Shown here: piece by piece, positions 22,386-30,030 of the stretch
How positions within the stretch are numbered: position 1 is the first letter of the stretch
How the letters are laid out: the number at the start of each line of letters is the position of its first letter
DNA from: an uncultured Oscillospiraceae bacterium
GTDB taxonomy: Bacteria; Bacillota; Clostridia; Oscillospirales; Oscillospiraceae
Reading direction: 5' to 3'
DNA: 30,741 nucleotides
Assembly: GCA_947627085.1 (NCBI GenBank)
Contig: CANQUO010000002.1
Span: 1 to 30,741, forward strand
Translations under genes and position numbers: made by a program
The notes under the pieces: model-generated
Databases searched by the model: none
The model's input: the letters and a program-made list of their open reading frames with translations, nothing else
What the model was told of the DNA's origin: nothing

Positions 22386-23095
22386 TTGGCCGCCTCGCAA
22401 GCCTTGCGCAGGTCCATGTTCCCCGCGTAAAGCGCCTTTCCGATTATTGCCCCATAGAGCCCAAGGGCGCGGAGCTTAACTATATCCTCAAGTGTGGACA
22501 CGCCGCCGGAGGCCACGATATTTATACGGAATTTCTCATGAAGCGCGCCGAAAAGCTCCGTATTCGTCCCCCGAAGGGCCCCGTCCTTTGAAATGTCCGT
22601 GCAAATAACAGTCTGAACGCCCATGTCGCAAAGCTCCCGGACAAAGTCAAAGCAATCTATGTCACTTACCTCCGTCCAGCCCCGCACGGCAACGAAGCCG
22701 TCCCGGGCGTCCACGCCCACGGCTATTTTATCGCCGTATTTCCCAACGACATTTTCGAGAAATTTCCGATCCTCAAGGGCCCGGGTGCCCAGTATCACCC
22801 GGAAAAATCCGGCGTCCAGGGCTCTCTTTATGGCGTCCTCGTCACGTATCCCGCCGCCCAGCTCTGCCAGAAGGCCGGAGTCCCGGGCGATACGGGCCGC
22901 CGTCTTGAAATTCACGCCTGCCCCGTCCCGGGCGCCCTGGAGGTCCACCAGGTGTATATACTCCGCCCCGGCGTCGCGAAATTCTCTCGCCTTTTCAATG
23001 GGGTCTTTTGAGTAGACCGTCATCTTGTCGTAATCGCCGTGCAGGAGCCTGACGGCCATGCCGTCGTAGAGGTCCACGGCTGGAAAAATATTCAT
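22382..23095 (-). CDS. hisA: ProFAR isomerase HisA
   Basis: It converts ProFAR to PRFAR by an Amadori rearrangement. The 237-residue TIM barrel starts MNIFPAVDLYDG with the catalytic Asp8, and has LGGGIRDEDAIKRAL and a second-half Asp in VGVDARDGFVAVRGW. The ATG at 23095 lies two bases after the hisH stop, with GGAGGG seven bases before it. It overlaps hisF by four bases. The family-typical N-terminus supports this start over the upstream one. Confidence 0.97.
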   Translation of the reverse strand: MNIFPAVDLYDGMAVRLLHGDYDKMTVYSKDPIEKAREFRDAGAEYIHLVDLQGARDGAGVNFKTAARIARDSGLLAELGGGIRDEDAIKRALDAGFFRVILGTRALEDRKFLENVVGKYGDKIAVGVDARDGFVAVRGWTEVSDIDCFDFVRELCDMGVQTVICTDISKDGALRGTNTELFGALHEKFRINIVASGGVSTLEDIVKLRALGLYGAIIGKALYAGNMDLRKACEAAK

Positions 23096-23097
23096 GC

Positions 23098-23712
23098 TCA
23101 GCCCTCCAGTTTGCAAAAGGCTTTAAGTATTTTAAGGCCCGTCTCTCCGCTCTTTTCCGGGTGGAACTGACAGCCGAATACGTTGTCCCGCTCCGCCGCG
23201 GCGGTGAGTGTCCCGCCGTAGTCGGCGACGGCGGAGACGTATGGGCCGCAGTCCGTGGCGTGGTAGGAATGGACGAAGTAGACAAACTCCCCGTCCCTCA
23301 AATCCCTGAAAATGGGGGAGCTCTTTTTGAAGCTCAGGGCGTTCCAGCCGATGTGGGGTATCTTGAGCCCCGGCCGGATATCCTTTTCAATGGGCGTCAC
23401 CCTGCCCGGTATGAGCCCCAGGCCCGTGTGCTCGCCGTACTCAAGGCTTTTTTCAAAAAGAAGCTGCATTCCGAGGCATATGCCCATTAGCGGCCTTCCC
23501 GTGGCAGCGTAGTCCCTCACCGCGTCAAAAAGCCCCGTGGCGCGAAGCTTATCCGCCGCGTCCCCGAAGGCCCCCACGCCGGGGAGAATGAGCCTGTCGA
23601 AGCGCGAAAGCTCCTCCGGCGCGCCGGTGACGGCGCAGTCCTCGCCTATCATGGCAAGTGAGGAGCGCAGGGAAAAGAGGTTCCCCACTCCGTAGTCGAT
23701 TATCCCGGTCAT
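23098..23712 (-). CDS. hisH: imidazole glycerol phosphate synthase glutaminase subunit HisH
   Basis: It hydrolyses glutamine and channels ammonia to HisF. The 204-residue class I glutamine amidotransferase has the nucleophile Cys79 in GICLGMQLL and the His184/Glu186 pair in CQFHPEKSG. The N-terminal IIDYGVGNLFSL and PGVGAFGDA are typical. Its ATG overlaps the hisB stop by four bases (ATGA). Confidence 0.97.
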   Translation of the reverse strand: MTGIIDYGVGNLFSLRSSLAMIGEDCAVTGAPEELSRFDRLILPGVGAFGDAADKLRATGLFDAVRDYAATGRPLMGICLGMQLLFEKSLEYGEHTGLGLIPGRVTPIEKDIRPGLKIPHIGWNALSFKKSSPIFRDLRDGEFVYFVHSYHATDCGPYVSAVADYGGTLTAAAERDNVFGCQFHPEKSGETGLKILKAFCKLEG

Positions 23713-24296
23713 AGCACGCCCTTCGAGCTCAAAACGGCTCCCGAAAGCTCCGGGTCCACCCTTGTGGCCCCCCGGAGGGCCCGGGCCACGGCCTTGAAGG
23801 CCCCCTCAACGATGTGGTGGGAGTTGCGCCCCGCAAGCTCCCTTATGTGGAGCGTAATCCCCGCCTCCCGGGTCAGGGCCATGAAAAATTCCTCCACAAG
23901 CTGGGTATCGAAGGCGCCTATCTTCTCCGTTGGTACCGGAAGGTCAAAGCCCAGATAGCCCCTTCCGGAGATGTCCACCGCCGCCAATATGAGCGCCTCG
24001 TCCATGGGGATCGTCACGTCGCGGTAACGGCATATCCCCGCCCTGTCGCCAAGGGCCTTTTTTAATGCCTGCCCCAAGCAGATGCCGATGTCCTCCACGC
24101 TGTGGTGGTCGTCGACGGCGGTGTCCCCCTTGCACCTGACGGCAAGGTCGAAGCGGGAGTGGACGCTGAAAAGCGTCAGCATGTGGTCCAAAAACCCCAC
24201 GCCCGTGGCTATGTCGTTTTTGCCCGTGCCGTCCAGGTTGAGGAGCAGGTCGACCTCCGTCTCGGCGGTGCGGCGCTTTATTTCACTTTTTCGCAT
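23709..24296 (-). CDS. hisB: imidazoleglycerol-phosphate dehydratase HisB
   Basis: It dehydrates imidazole glycerol phosphate to imidazole acetol phosphate. At 195 residues it is the monofunctional form, with no phosphatase domain. The two metal-binding repeats are GVGFLDHMLTLFSVHSRFDL with DDHHSVEDIG, and ELAGRNSHHIVEGAFKA. The ATG at 24296 is chosen because GGGAGGTAACAGCA precedes it and MRKSEIKRRTAET is the family N-terminus; the gene therefore starts inside the end of hisC, overlapping it by 14 bases. Confidence 0.97.
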   Translation of the reverse strand: MRKSEIKRRTAETEVDLLLNLDGTGKNDIATGVGFLDHMLTLFSVHSRFDLAVRCKGDTAVDDHHSVEDIGICLGQALKKALGDRAGICRYRDVTIPMDEALILAAVDISGRGYLGFDLPVPTEKIGAFDTQLVEEFFMALTREAGITLHIRELAGRNSHHIVEGAFKAVARALRGATRVDPELSGAVLSSKGVL

Positions 24297-25368
24297 TGCT
24301 GTTACCTCCCGCGCCCGACAGTATATCCCGGGTCGCCCGTATAAGCGCCTCCATCTCCTCGGGCGCTCCAACGGTTATACGGTTATAACCGGCTATTGAC
24401 TCCTTTGAGAAGTGCCTGACAAGTATGCCCTTTCCCCGGAGCTTTTCGTAGAGCTCCCCGCCGGAGATTTCCGGGTGCCTCACAAAGAGGAAATTCGCTT
24501 TTGAGGGCGTGGCCTCAAAGCCCAGGGCCCGTAAGCTCTCCGCCGTATCCTCCCGTGTCCGCGCCACCCGGCGGCAGTTTTCCATGTAATAGCCGTTGTC
24601 TTTGAAGGCCGCGATACCGGCGGCCTGCGTCATGGCGTTGACGTTATAGGGGTTAGTTGAGTCCTTTATTGCCGTGAGGTCCGCGATGAGCCCCTTATCC
24701 CCGATGCCGAAGCCCAGCCTCGCCCCCGCCAGGGAGTGGGATTTTGAGAAGGTCCTGGTGACAAGGAGATTTTCATATTTTTTCGTGAGCGAAATCGCGC
24801 TCTCCGCCCCGAAATCCACGTAGGCCTCGTCTATGACGACCACGTTGCCGGGGTTGGCGGCCACGATCCTCTCCACCTCATCAAGGCCAAGGGCGATGCC
24901 CGTGGGGGCGTTAGGGTTTGCTATGACCACGGTGCACCCAAGGCCCAGATAGTCGTGAAAATCAACGGAAAAGTCGTTTTTCAGGGGTATTTCCCGCTTA
25001 ATTATCCCGTGAAGGTCCGCCAGCACCGGGTAAAAGCCGTAGCTCGTCTCCGGGTAGGCCACCGGCGTTCCCCTGTCGCAGAAGGCCATAAAGGCGAAGT
25101 TGAGAATCTCATCTGAGCCGTTCACCGGCAGGACCATCTCCGGCGTCACGCCGTATACCTCCGCCGCGGCCATACGGAGCCCCAGGGCCGTGGGGTCGCA
25201 GTAGAGGTTGAGGCCCTTCGCCGCCTCCGCCGCCGCCCGGAGCACGCTTTCCGAGGGCGGGTAGGGGGATTCGTTGGTGTTGAGCTTGATATACCGCCGG
25301 TCCCTTGGCTGTTCCCCGGGGACGTAGGCCGTAAGTCCCGCGAAGCGGGAGGACTGAAAGCTGCTCAT
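24283..25368 (-). CDS. hisC: histidinol-phosphate aminotransferase HisC
   Basis: It transfers the amino group of glutamate to imidazole acetol phosphate, giving histidinol phosphate. The 361-residue PLP enzyme has LNTNESPYPPS at the N-terminus, IANPNAPTG, DEAYVDF and the PLP lysine Lys209 in RTFSKSHSLAGARLG. The ATG at 25368 overlaps the hisD stop by four bases (ATGA), with AGGTGGGG before it. An upstream in-frame ATG adds three residues only. Confidence 0.97.
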   Translation of the reverse strand: MSSFQSSRFAGLTAYVPGEQPRDRRYIKLNTNESPYPPSESVLRAAAEAAKGLNLYCDPTALGLRMAAAEVYGVTPEMVLPVNGSDEILNFAFMAFCDRGTPVAYPETSYGFYPVLADLHGIIKREIPLKNDFSVDFHDYLGLGCTVVIANPNAPTGIALGLDEVERIVAANPGNVVVIDEAYVDFGAESAISLTKKYENLLVTRTFSKSHSLAGARLGFGIGDKGLIADLTAIKDSTNPYNVNAMTQAAGIAAFKDNGYYMENCRRVARTREDTAESLRALGFEATPSKANFLFVRHPEISGGELYEKLRGKGILVRHFSKESIAGYNRITVGAPEEMEALIRATRDILSGAGGNSNAKK

Positions 25369-26645
25369 TTGCCCCACCTTTCAAGCCTGCGCTCCACGCT
25401 GGCGGCGTGGGCGTCAAGGCCCTCGCTGTGGGCAAAGAGGGCTATGTCCGCGCCCTCGCGCAGTAATGCCTCGGGCTCGTAGCGCATATACTGGGATTTC
25501 TTCACAAAATCGTCCACCGAGAGTGGCGAGGAGAACCGGGCCGTGCCGCCGGTGGGCAGGGTGTGGTTGCACCCGGCGTAATAGTCCCCCACGGGCTCGG
25601 GAGTGGCGGAGCCCAGGAACACCGAGCCGGCGTTCACCACCTTATCAAGCCAGCGTTCGGGGTCCCGCGTATATATCTCCATGTGCTCCGGGGCCACCCG
25701 GTTGGCGGCCCGGACGGCCTCCTCAAGGTCGTGAGCTATTATTATCCTTCCGTTATTTTCAATAGACGCCCTGGCGATATCGCGCCTCGGGAGCTTATCT
25801 AACTGTACCTCTATCTCCTCCCGGACCTTTTTCGCCAGCTCCTCGCAGTCCGTGACAAGTACGGCTGTGGCGTTTTTGTCGTGCTCTGCCTGACTGAGCA
25901 TATCGGCGGCCACAAGCTCCGGGTCGGCGGAGCTGTCGGCCATCACAAGTATGTCGCTGGGACCGGCTATCATGTCGATGGCCACCTTGCCGAATACCTG
26001 CCTCTTGGCCTCGGCCACAAAGGCGTTGCCCGGGCCCACTATTTTATCCACCCTCGGCACCGTCTCGGTGCCGTAGGCCAGGGCCGCCACGGCCTGGGCC
26101 CCGCCGATCTTGAATACCCTGTCCACCCCGGCGATCTTCGCCGCCGCCAGTATCTGAGGGGCCACGACTCCGGCTCTGGCGGGGGTGACCATGACTATCT
26201 CACGGCAACCGGCTATCTTCGCGGGCACCGCGCTCATGAGGACGCTGGAGGGGAGCGCCGCCGTGCCGGAGGGGACGTAGAGCCCCACCTTTTCCAATGG
26301 GTGGACCCGCTGGCCCAGCCTCACGCCCTCTCGGGGTGATATCTCAAAGCCCTCCCGGAGCTGTTTTTCGTGGAAAATACGGATATTCTCCTCCGCCCTC
26401 TTCAAGACCTCCACAAGCTCCGGCTCCAATTGGGCCAGAGCTTCGTCAAACTCAGCGCTCGTCACCTCAAGGCTCTCCGGCGCGCCGCCGTCAAATTTGT
26501 CGCAGTACTCCAAGAGCGCCGCGTCCCCGCGCTCCCGGACATTTTTAATAATGTCCGCCACAACGCCGGAGACATCGTAGGTCTCCTCGGCCCTTTTGAA
26601 TATCTCCTCCTCGGGCGTCTCGCCCATTACCGTAAGCTTTATCAT
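25365..26645 (-). CDS. hisD: histidinol dehydrogenase HisD
   Basis: It performs the last two oxidations, histidinol to histidine, with NAD and zinc. The 426-residue protein has the conserved PSGTAALPSSVLM, KIVGPGNAFVAEAKRQVFG, IDMIAGPSD, LSQAEHDKNA and NHTLPTGGTARF segments with the catalytic Glu and His residues. The ATG at 26645 is chosen because GGAGG lies seven bases before it; a GTG six bases upstream is only one base from that site. It begins two bases after the hisG stop. Confidence 0.97.
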   Translation of the reverse strand: MIKLTVMGETPEEEIFKRAEETYDVSGVVADIIKNVRERGDAALLEYCDKFDGGAPESLEVTSAEFDEALAQLEPELVEVLKRAEENIRIFHEKQLREGFEISPREGVRLGQRVHPLEKVGLYVPSGTAALPSSVLMSAVPAKIAGCREIVMVTPARAGVVAPQILAAAKIAGVDRVFKIGGAQAVAALAYGTETVPRVDKIVGPGNAFVAEAKRQVFGKVAIDMIAGPSDILVMADSSADPELVAADMLSQAEHDKNATAVLVTDCEELAKKVREEIEVQLDKLPRRDIARASIENNGRIIIAHDLEEAVRAANRVAPEHMEIYTRDPERWLDKVVNAGSVFLGSATPEPVGDYYAGCNHTLPTGGTARFSSPLSVDDFVKKSQYMRYEPEALLREGADIALFAHSEGLDAHAASVERRLERWGK

Positions 26646-26647
26646 TT

Positions 26648-27277
26648 TCACGCCTCCAAAGCTCCCCGGAGCCGCCGAACCAGCTCCGTAAGCTCCTCAT
26701 ATTTAAATTTATAGCTCACCTTGTTGGCGATGAGCCGCGCGGATATGGGGCAGACCTCGCTTAAAACCCCCAGCCCGTTTTCCCGAAGTGTGGCCCCGGT
26801 CTCCACGATATCCACTATCACGTCCGAAAGGCCCAGTATGGGCGCAAGCTCGATGGAGCCGTTGAGGTGGATTATATCCACGCTCCGTCCAAGTCCGGCG
26901 TAATAGTCCCGGGCGATCTTTGAAAATTTCGTGGCCACCCGGAGCTTTCCCGCCCCCATGGGCCTTCCCGGCACGCCGCACACGCACATCCGGCACTTGC
27001 CAAGGCCCAGGTCAAGAAGCTCGTAGACCTCCGGGCAGTACTCCAAAAGTATGTCCTTCCCCGCGACGCCCACGTCGGCGGCCCCGCGCTCCACGTATAT
27101 GGCCACGTCCGAGGGCTTTACGAAGAAATACCGTACAGTCCCCTCCGGGGATTCGAAGATGAGCTTTCGCCCGCCGGACAGGACCTCGGGACAGCCGTAG
27201 CCGGCCGACTCCATGAGCTTATATACCTTATCACCCAGCCTGCCTTTTGGCAGAGCCACGTTCAGCGTCTCACCCAT
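26648..27277 (-). CDS. hisG: ATP phosphoribosyltransferase catalytic subunit HisG (short form)
   Basis: It makes phosphoribosyl-ATP from ATP and PRPP, the committed step of histidine synthesis. At 209 residues it is the short form, which lacks the C-terminal regulatory domain and needs HisZ, encoded just upstream. Motifs: LNVALPKGRLGDKVYKLM at the start, ERGAADVGVAGKDIL, and the PRPP-binding DVIVDIVETGATLREN. Its ATG lies eight bases inside the hisZ end. Confidence 0.97.
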   Translation of the reverse strand: MGETLNVALPKGRLGDKVYKLMESAGYGCPEVLSGGRKLIFESPEGTVRYFFVKPSDVAIYVERGAADVGVAGKDILLEYCPEVYELLDLGLGKCRMCVCGVPGRPMGAGKLRVATKFSKIARDYYAGLGRSVDIIHLNGSIELAPILGLSDVIVDIVETGATLRENGLGVLSEVCPISARLIANKVSYKFKYEELTELVRRLRGALEA

Positions 27278-28394
27278 TTACCGGCCCCTCCTTTGTGAAG
27301 CGGACGAGCCTCTTATCCTCAAGCCCCCCCGGCGCGGCCCTGTCCACCCGGGCAGAAAGTCCCTGCTTTCGAAGGGCGCTTACATAGTCAAAGAGCGCTC
27401 CCGCGTCAGCGTTTTCGCAAATCACCAGCACGTCCACACTCTCCGCGTCCGCGTGTGCGTCCTCCAAAAGTCCCAGATATACCGCGAAGCCAACGGCCCC
27501 CTCCTCCCGGTGGAGCCGCCGGACAAGTCCGTCGTACCGGCCCCCGGAGAGCACGGCCTTCGCAAGGCCCGGTATGTAGCCCTTCATCACAAGGCCGGTG
27601 TAGTATCTGGCGTCGGAGCGCAAAGACAGGTCGAGGTAAATGTTTTCACGCTTTCCAAGGGCCCCGGCGATGGCGTGAAGCTCCCCTACCGCCTCGGAGG
27701 CCTTCTCCCCGAGCCTCAGCCCCTCCAGCGTCTCAACGGCGTCGTTGAGACGGGCGCGAAGATGTATGAGCCTGTCGAAAAGCTCAAAATCCTCATCCCT
27801 CATCCCGGCCTTTTTCGCCACAGCCCGGGCCTCGTGGGAATTTTTTCCCTCGGCCAGCAGCAAAAGCTCCTCCTTACGGTCCCCGTCCACGCCGGCGTCC
27901 TCCAGAATTCCCGACAGCACGCCCATGTGGGATATATCCAGAATATACCTCTCAGACATGGCCTCAAGGCTCCCGGCGGCCAGGGCTATGACCTCGCAGA
28001 CGCTGGAAAGGTCAAGCTCGCCGATGCACTCCACTCCCGCCTGGGGTATCTCCCCGAAGCCGGAGGCCGGGTCCTCGGCGCGGTAGACGCTCTCAAAATA
28101 ATATAGCTTGTGAAGGGCCTCGGAGGGCAGTGTGTTTTTGACTATCGACATGGTCACGTCGGGCTTTAGCGCCATGAGCCGCCCGTCGGTGTCGGTGAAG
28201 GTCAGTATGGCCCCTCCGGCCACAAAATTTCTGTTCTTGGCGTACATGTCGTACTCCTCGAATTTCCCCATCCGGTAGCGGGTGTAGCCCCACTGCTCAA
28301 AAAGTCCCCTCAGACGCCTTCTCACATCGGGAACAGTACATGTATTGTCCGCGATATTATCCCTTTTCGTACCTTGTTCCCCGGAAAAAACCAT
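27270..28394 (-). CDS. hisZ: ATP phosphoribosyltransferase regulatory subunit HisZ
   Basis: HisZ is a paralogue of histidyl-tRNA synthetase that has lost tRNA charging and forms a complex with short HisG, giving feedback control by histidine. The 374-residue protein has the class II core (LKPDVTMSIVKN, YYFESVYRAEDP, GGRYDGLVRRL) and a small C-terminal domain of about 80 residues. It is first in the operon: a strong promoter lies just upstream and the ATG is preceded by GGGGTGA. It is not a functional HisS: the KPDVTMS motif replaces the synthetase's RPEGT form. Confidence 0.93.
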   Translation of the reverse strand: MVFSGEQGTKRDNIADNTCTVPDVRRRLRGLFEQWGYTRYRMGKFEEYDMYAKNRNFVAGGAILTFTDTDGRLMALKPDVTMSIVKNTLPSEALHKLYYFESVYRAEDPASGFGEIPQAGVECIGELDLSSVCEVIALAAGSLEAMSERYILDISHMGVLSGILEDAGVDGDRKEELLLLAEGKNSHEARAVAKKAGMRDEDFELFDRLIHLRARLNDAVETLEGLRLGEKASEAVGELHAIAGALGKRENIYLDLSLRSDARYYTGLVMKGYIPGLAKAVLSGGRYDGLVRRLHREEGAVGFAVYLGLLEDAHADAESVDVLVICENADAGALFDYVSALRKQGLSARVDRAAPGGLEDKRLVRFTKEGPVNG

Positions 28395-28424
28395 GCTTTC
28401 ACCCCGGTTTTGAGTATTTGTAGT

Positions 28425-28454
28425 ATTATACTACCGTGCCACCATGTTAGTCAA
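28425..28454 (-). promoter_or_regulatory. promoter of the histidine operon
   Basis: Minus strand -35 TTGACT (28454-28449) and perfect -10 TATAAT (28430-28425) with an 18-base spacer. Transcription would start near 28418, leaving a leader of about 24 bases before hisZ, too short for a T-box or a His-leader peptide. Confidence 0.75.
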
Positions 28455-28500
28455 GGAAAGATGCGCCCATTAAAAAAGTGAAACCGATGAAAATCGACCA

Positions 28501-28529
28501 TTGACAAGGGGCAAAATATGTGCTAATAT
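28501..28529 (+). promoter_or_regulatory. promoter of the tRNA-Ser genes
   Basis: TTGACA (28501-28506) and TAATAT (28524-28529) with a 17-base spacer, about 17 bases before the first tRNA-Ser. Confidence 0.75.
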
Positions 28530-28545
28530 ATCATGGCATCGGTTT

Positions 28546-28634
28546 GGAGAGATACCGAAGCGGTCATAACGGAGCGGTCTTGAAAACCGTCGGCGGGCAA
28601 CCGTCCGTGGGTTCGAATCCCACTCTCTCCGCCA
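28546..28634 (+). tRNA. tRNA-Ser (anticodon TGA)
   Basis: Acceptor GGAGAGA/TCTCTCC, anticodon loop CTTGAAA with TGA, long variable arm (CGGCGGGCAACCGTCCG) typical of serine tRNA, T arm TGGG-TTCGAAT-CCCA, discriminator G and an encoded CCA. Confidence 0.95.
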
Positions 28635-28710
28635 CAAGTCCCCGAAGCTCGGGCATTTGTGGGGGAGAAAGTGATAAAATACTCATCCCGGCAAACAAAA
28701 TCAAATATCT

Positions 28711-28802
28711 GCGGAAGTACCCAAGTGGCCGAAGGGGCTCCCCTGCTAAGGGAGTAGACGTCTAAACCGCGTGCGAGGGTTCAAATCCCTCCTTCCGCGC
28801 CA
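28711..28802 (+). tRNA. tRNA-Ser (anticodon GCT)
   Basis: Acceptor GCGGAAG/CTTCCGC, anticodon stem CTCCC/GGGAG with loop CTGCTAA (GCT), long variable arm, T arm GAGGG-TTCAAAT-CCCTC, discriminator G and an encoded CCA. It lies 76 bases after the first tRNA-Ser and is probably on the same transcript. Confidence 0.95.
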
Positions 28803-28833
28803 AAAAAAGCACCCCAGGAGGGGTGCTTTTTTT
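28802..28833 (+). terminator. terminator after the tRNA-Ser genes
   Basis: GCACCCC-AGGA-GGGGTGC followed by TTTTTTT, with a matching A-run before the stem. It follows the CCA end of the second tRNA directly and is a strong intrinsic terminator. Confidence 0.9.
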
Positions 28834-29268
28834 GCGCGGAAGGAGACCATTGAAGCGGAAGAGTAACCCTGACGGTTCCTCTTCCAATCTCTTCCCTCAG
28901 AAAATTTTGGCTGATGCGGAATAGGAGCGGAGGGCGGGTCTGGGACCCGCCCCTACGAGGTGGACGGAAAACTTCCCATAAACGCCGTAGGGGAGGGTTC
29001 CAAACCCTCCCCTATTTCAATACGCGCCGTAGGCGCTACCTTGTTCCCCTACTCCCCTTTCGGAAAGGGGGGTGGCCCCGCAGGGCCGGGGGATTCGAGC
29101 TTGTTCGCCGTCGCTTTATCTTATTAAGACGGGGGACGGGGGCTCTAATCCCCCCTGCCCCCCTTTTCCAAAAAAAAGGGGGGGAGAGACGCCGGCGCAA
29201 CCCTTTTCCAAAAAAGGTGGCGGAGACATTGCCTTTCCGGGAAAATGGGCTGGCGGTGGGTTGGAAGC
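28834..29268. other. repeat-rich spacer between tRNA-Ser and rubrerythrin
   Basis: More than 400 bases without a supportable gene. It holds the palindromic repeat copy B (28932-29049), a CCCCTTTC/GGAAAGGGG hairpin near 29051-29070 that resembles the one at 15675, and runs of C/A and G around 29140-29190. Long open frames that cross it are repeat artefacts, and one continues antisense through rubrerythrin. Confidence 0.65.
28932..29049. repeat. dispersed GC-rich repeat, copy B
   Basis: Contains GGGCGGGTCTGGGACCCGCC...CTACG, CGTAGGGGAGGGTTCC...ACCCTCCCC and GCGCCGTAGGCGC in the same order and spacing as copy A at 15857-15976, in the same orientation relative to the window. The non-palindromic parts differ more than the palindromic parts. 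Confidence 0.8.
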
Positions 29269-29297
29269 AAAAACACCTCCCTGGGTGGGAGGTGTTT
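29269..29297 (-). terminator. terminator after rubrerythrin
   Basis: On the minus strand, AACACCTCCC-ACCCA-GGGAGGTGTT followed by TTT, a 10-bp stem about 20 bases after the rubrerythrin stop. Confidence 0.8.
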
Positions 29298-29315
29298 GCG
29301 TGTTGGGGGGCAAGA

Positions 29316-29855
29316 TCAATAGTTCTCCGCGTGGACTTCGAAGAAGCTGCGGGGGTGGTTGCAGGTGGGGCAGACGTCGGGGGCCTTGGTGCCGACGACG
29401 ATGTGGCCGCAGTTGCGGCACTCCCAGACCTTGACCTCGCTCTTCTCAAAGACCTGGGCGGTCTCCACGTTCTTCAAAAGGGCGCGGTAGCGCTCCTCGT
29501 GGTGGCGCTCGATCTCGGCCACCAGGCGGAAGCGGGCGGCAAGCTCGGGGAAGCCCTCCTCATCGGCGGTCTTGGCGAAGCCGTCGTACATGTCGGTCCA
29601 CTCGTAGTTCTCGCCGTCAGCGGCGGCGGCCAGGTTCTCGGCGGTGGTGCCGATGCCCTGGAGCTCCTTCAGCCAGAGCTTGGCGTGCTCCTTTTCGTTG
29701 TCGGCGGTCTTGAGGAACAGGGCGCTTATCTGCTCGTAGCCCTCCTTCTTCGCAACGGAGGCGAAGTATGTGTACTTGTTCCTGGCCTGGGACTCGCCGG
29801 CGAAGGCGGTCTCAAGATTTTTTTCGGTCTGGGTGCCCGCGTATTTATTTGCCAT
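29316..29855 (-). CDS. rbr: rubrerythrin
   Basis: A cytoplasmic non-heme iron protein that reduces hydrogen peroxide and protects anaerobes from oxygen. The 179-residue protein has a ferritin-like four-helix domain (about 1-137) with diiron ligands in AGESQARNKY (Glu21), NEKEHAK (Glu54, His57) and EIERHHEER (Glu116, His119), and a C-terminal rubredoxin-like domain with Cys146/Cys149 and Cys162/Cys165. The ATG has AAAGGAGC eight bases before it. It is a single gene with its own promoter and terminator, and a Fur/PerR-like palindrome at its transcription start suggests control by iron or peroxide. Confidence 0.97.
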   Translation of the reverse strand: MANKYAGTQTEKNLETAFAGESQARNKYTYFASVAKKEGYEQISALFLKTADNEKEHAKLWLKELQGIGTTAENLAAAADGENYEWTDMYDGFAKTADEEGFPELAARFRLVAEIERHHEERYRALLKNVETAQVFEKSEVKVWECRNCGHIVVGTKAPDVCPTCNHPRSFFEVHAENY

Positions 29856-29886
29856 TTTGAAAGCTCCTTTCGTTTTATTCTCTTAA

Positions 29887-29901
29887 TGAGAATTATTATT
29901 G
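29887..29901 (-). promoter_or_regulatory. Fur/PerR-like operator before rubrerythrin
   Basis: The plus strand reads TGAGAATTATTATTG, a near match to the 7-1-7 palindrome TGATAAT-N-ATTATCA bound by Fur-family repressors; overlapping TTATTGATAAT extends it. It covers the predicted transcription start. Fur and PerR boxes are too alike to choose between them from sequence. Confidence 0.6.
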
Positions 29902-29906
29902 ATAAT

Positions 29907-29935
29907 ATTCTAATCTATTTTTACGCGTTTGTCAA
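29907..29935 (-). promoter_or_regulatory. promoter of rubrerythrin
   Basis: Minus strand -35 TTGACA (29935-29930, perfect) and -10 TAGAAT (29912-29907) with a 17-base spacer; transcription would start near 29900. Confidence 0.75.
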
Positions 29936-30030
29936 TAGAGTTCCCCGGTGCCGCCACGGCGATGGGGAGCATATTATGTTCTGCGGATGTTCCTCGCCTC
30001 CGGACTCTCCGGGTTTTGGAGGTGCCAAAT

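Noticed and set aside
27270..28394. Histidyl-tRNA synthetase
   Set aside because: The synthetase motif is changed, and the gene heads a his operon next to a short hisG, which identifies HisZ.
28520..28765. 81-residue open frame on the plus strand
   Set aside because: It runs across both tRNA-Ser genes and has no ribosome site.
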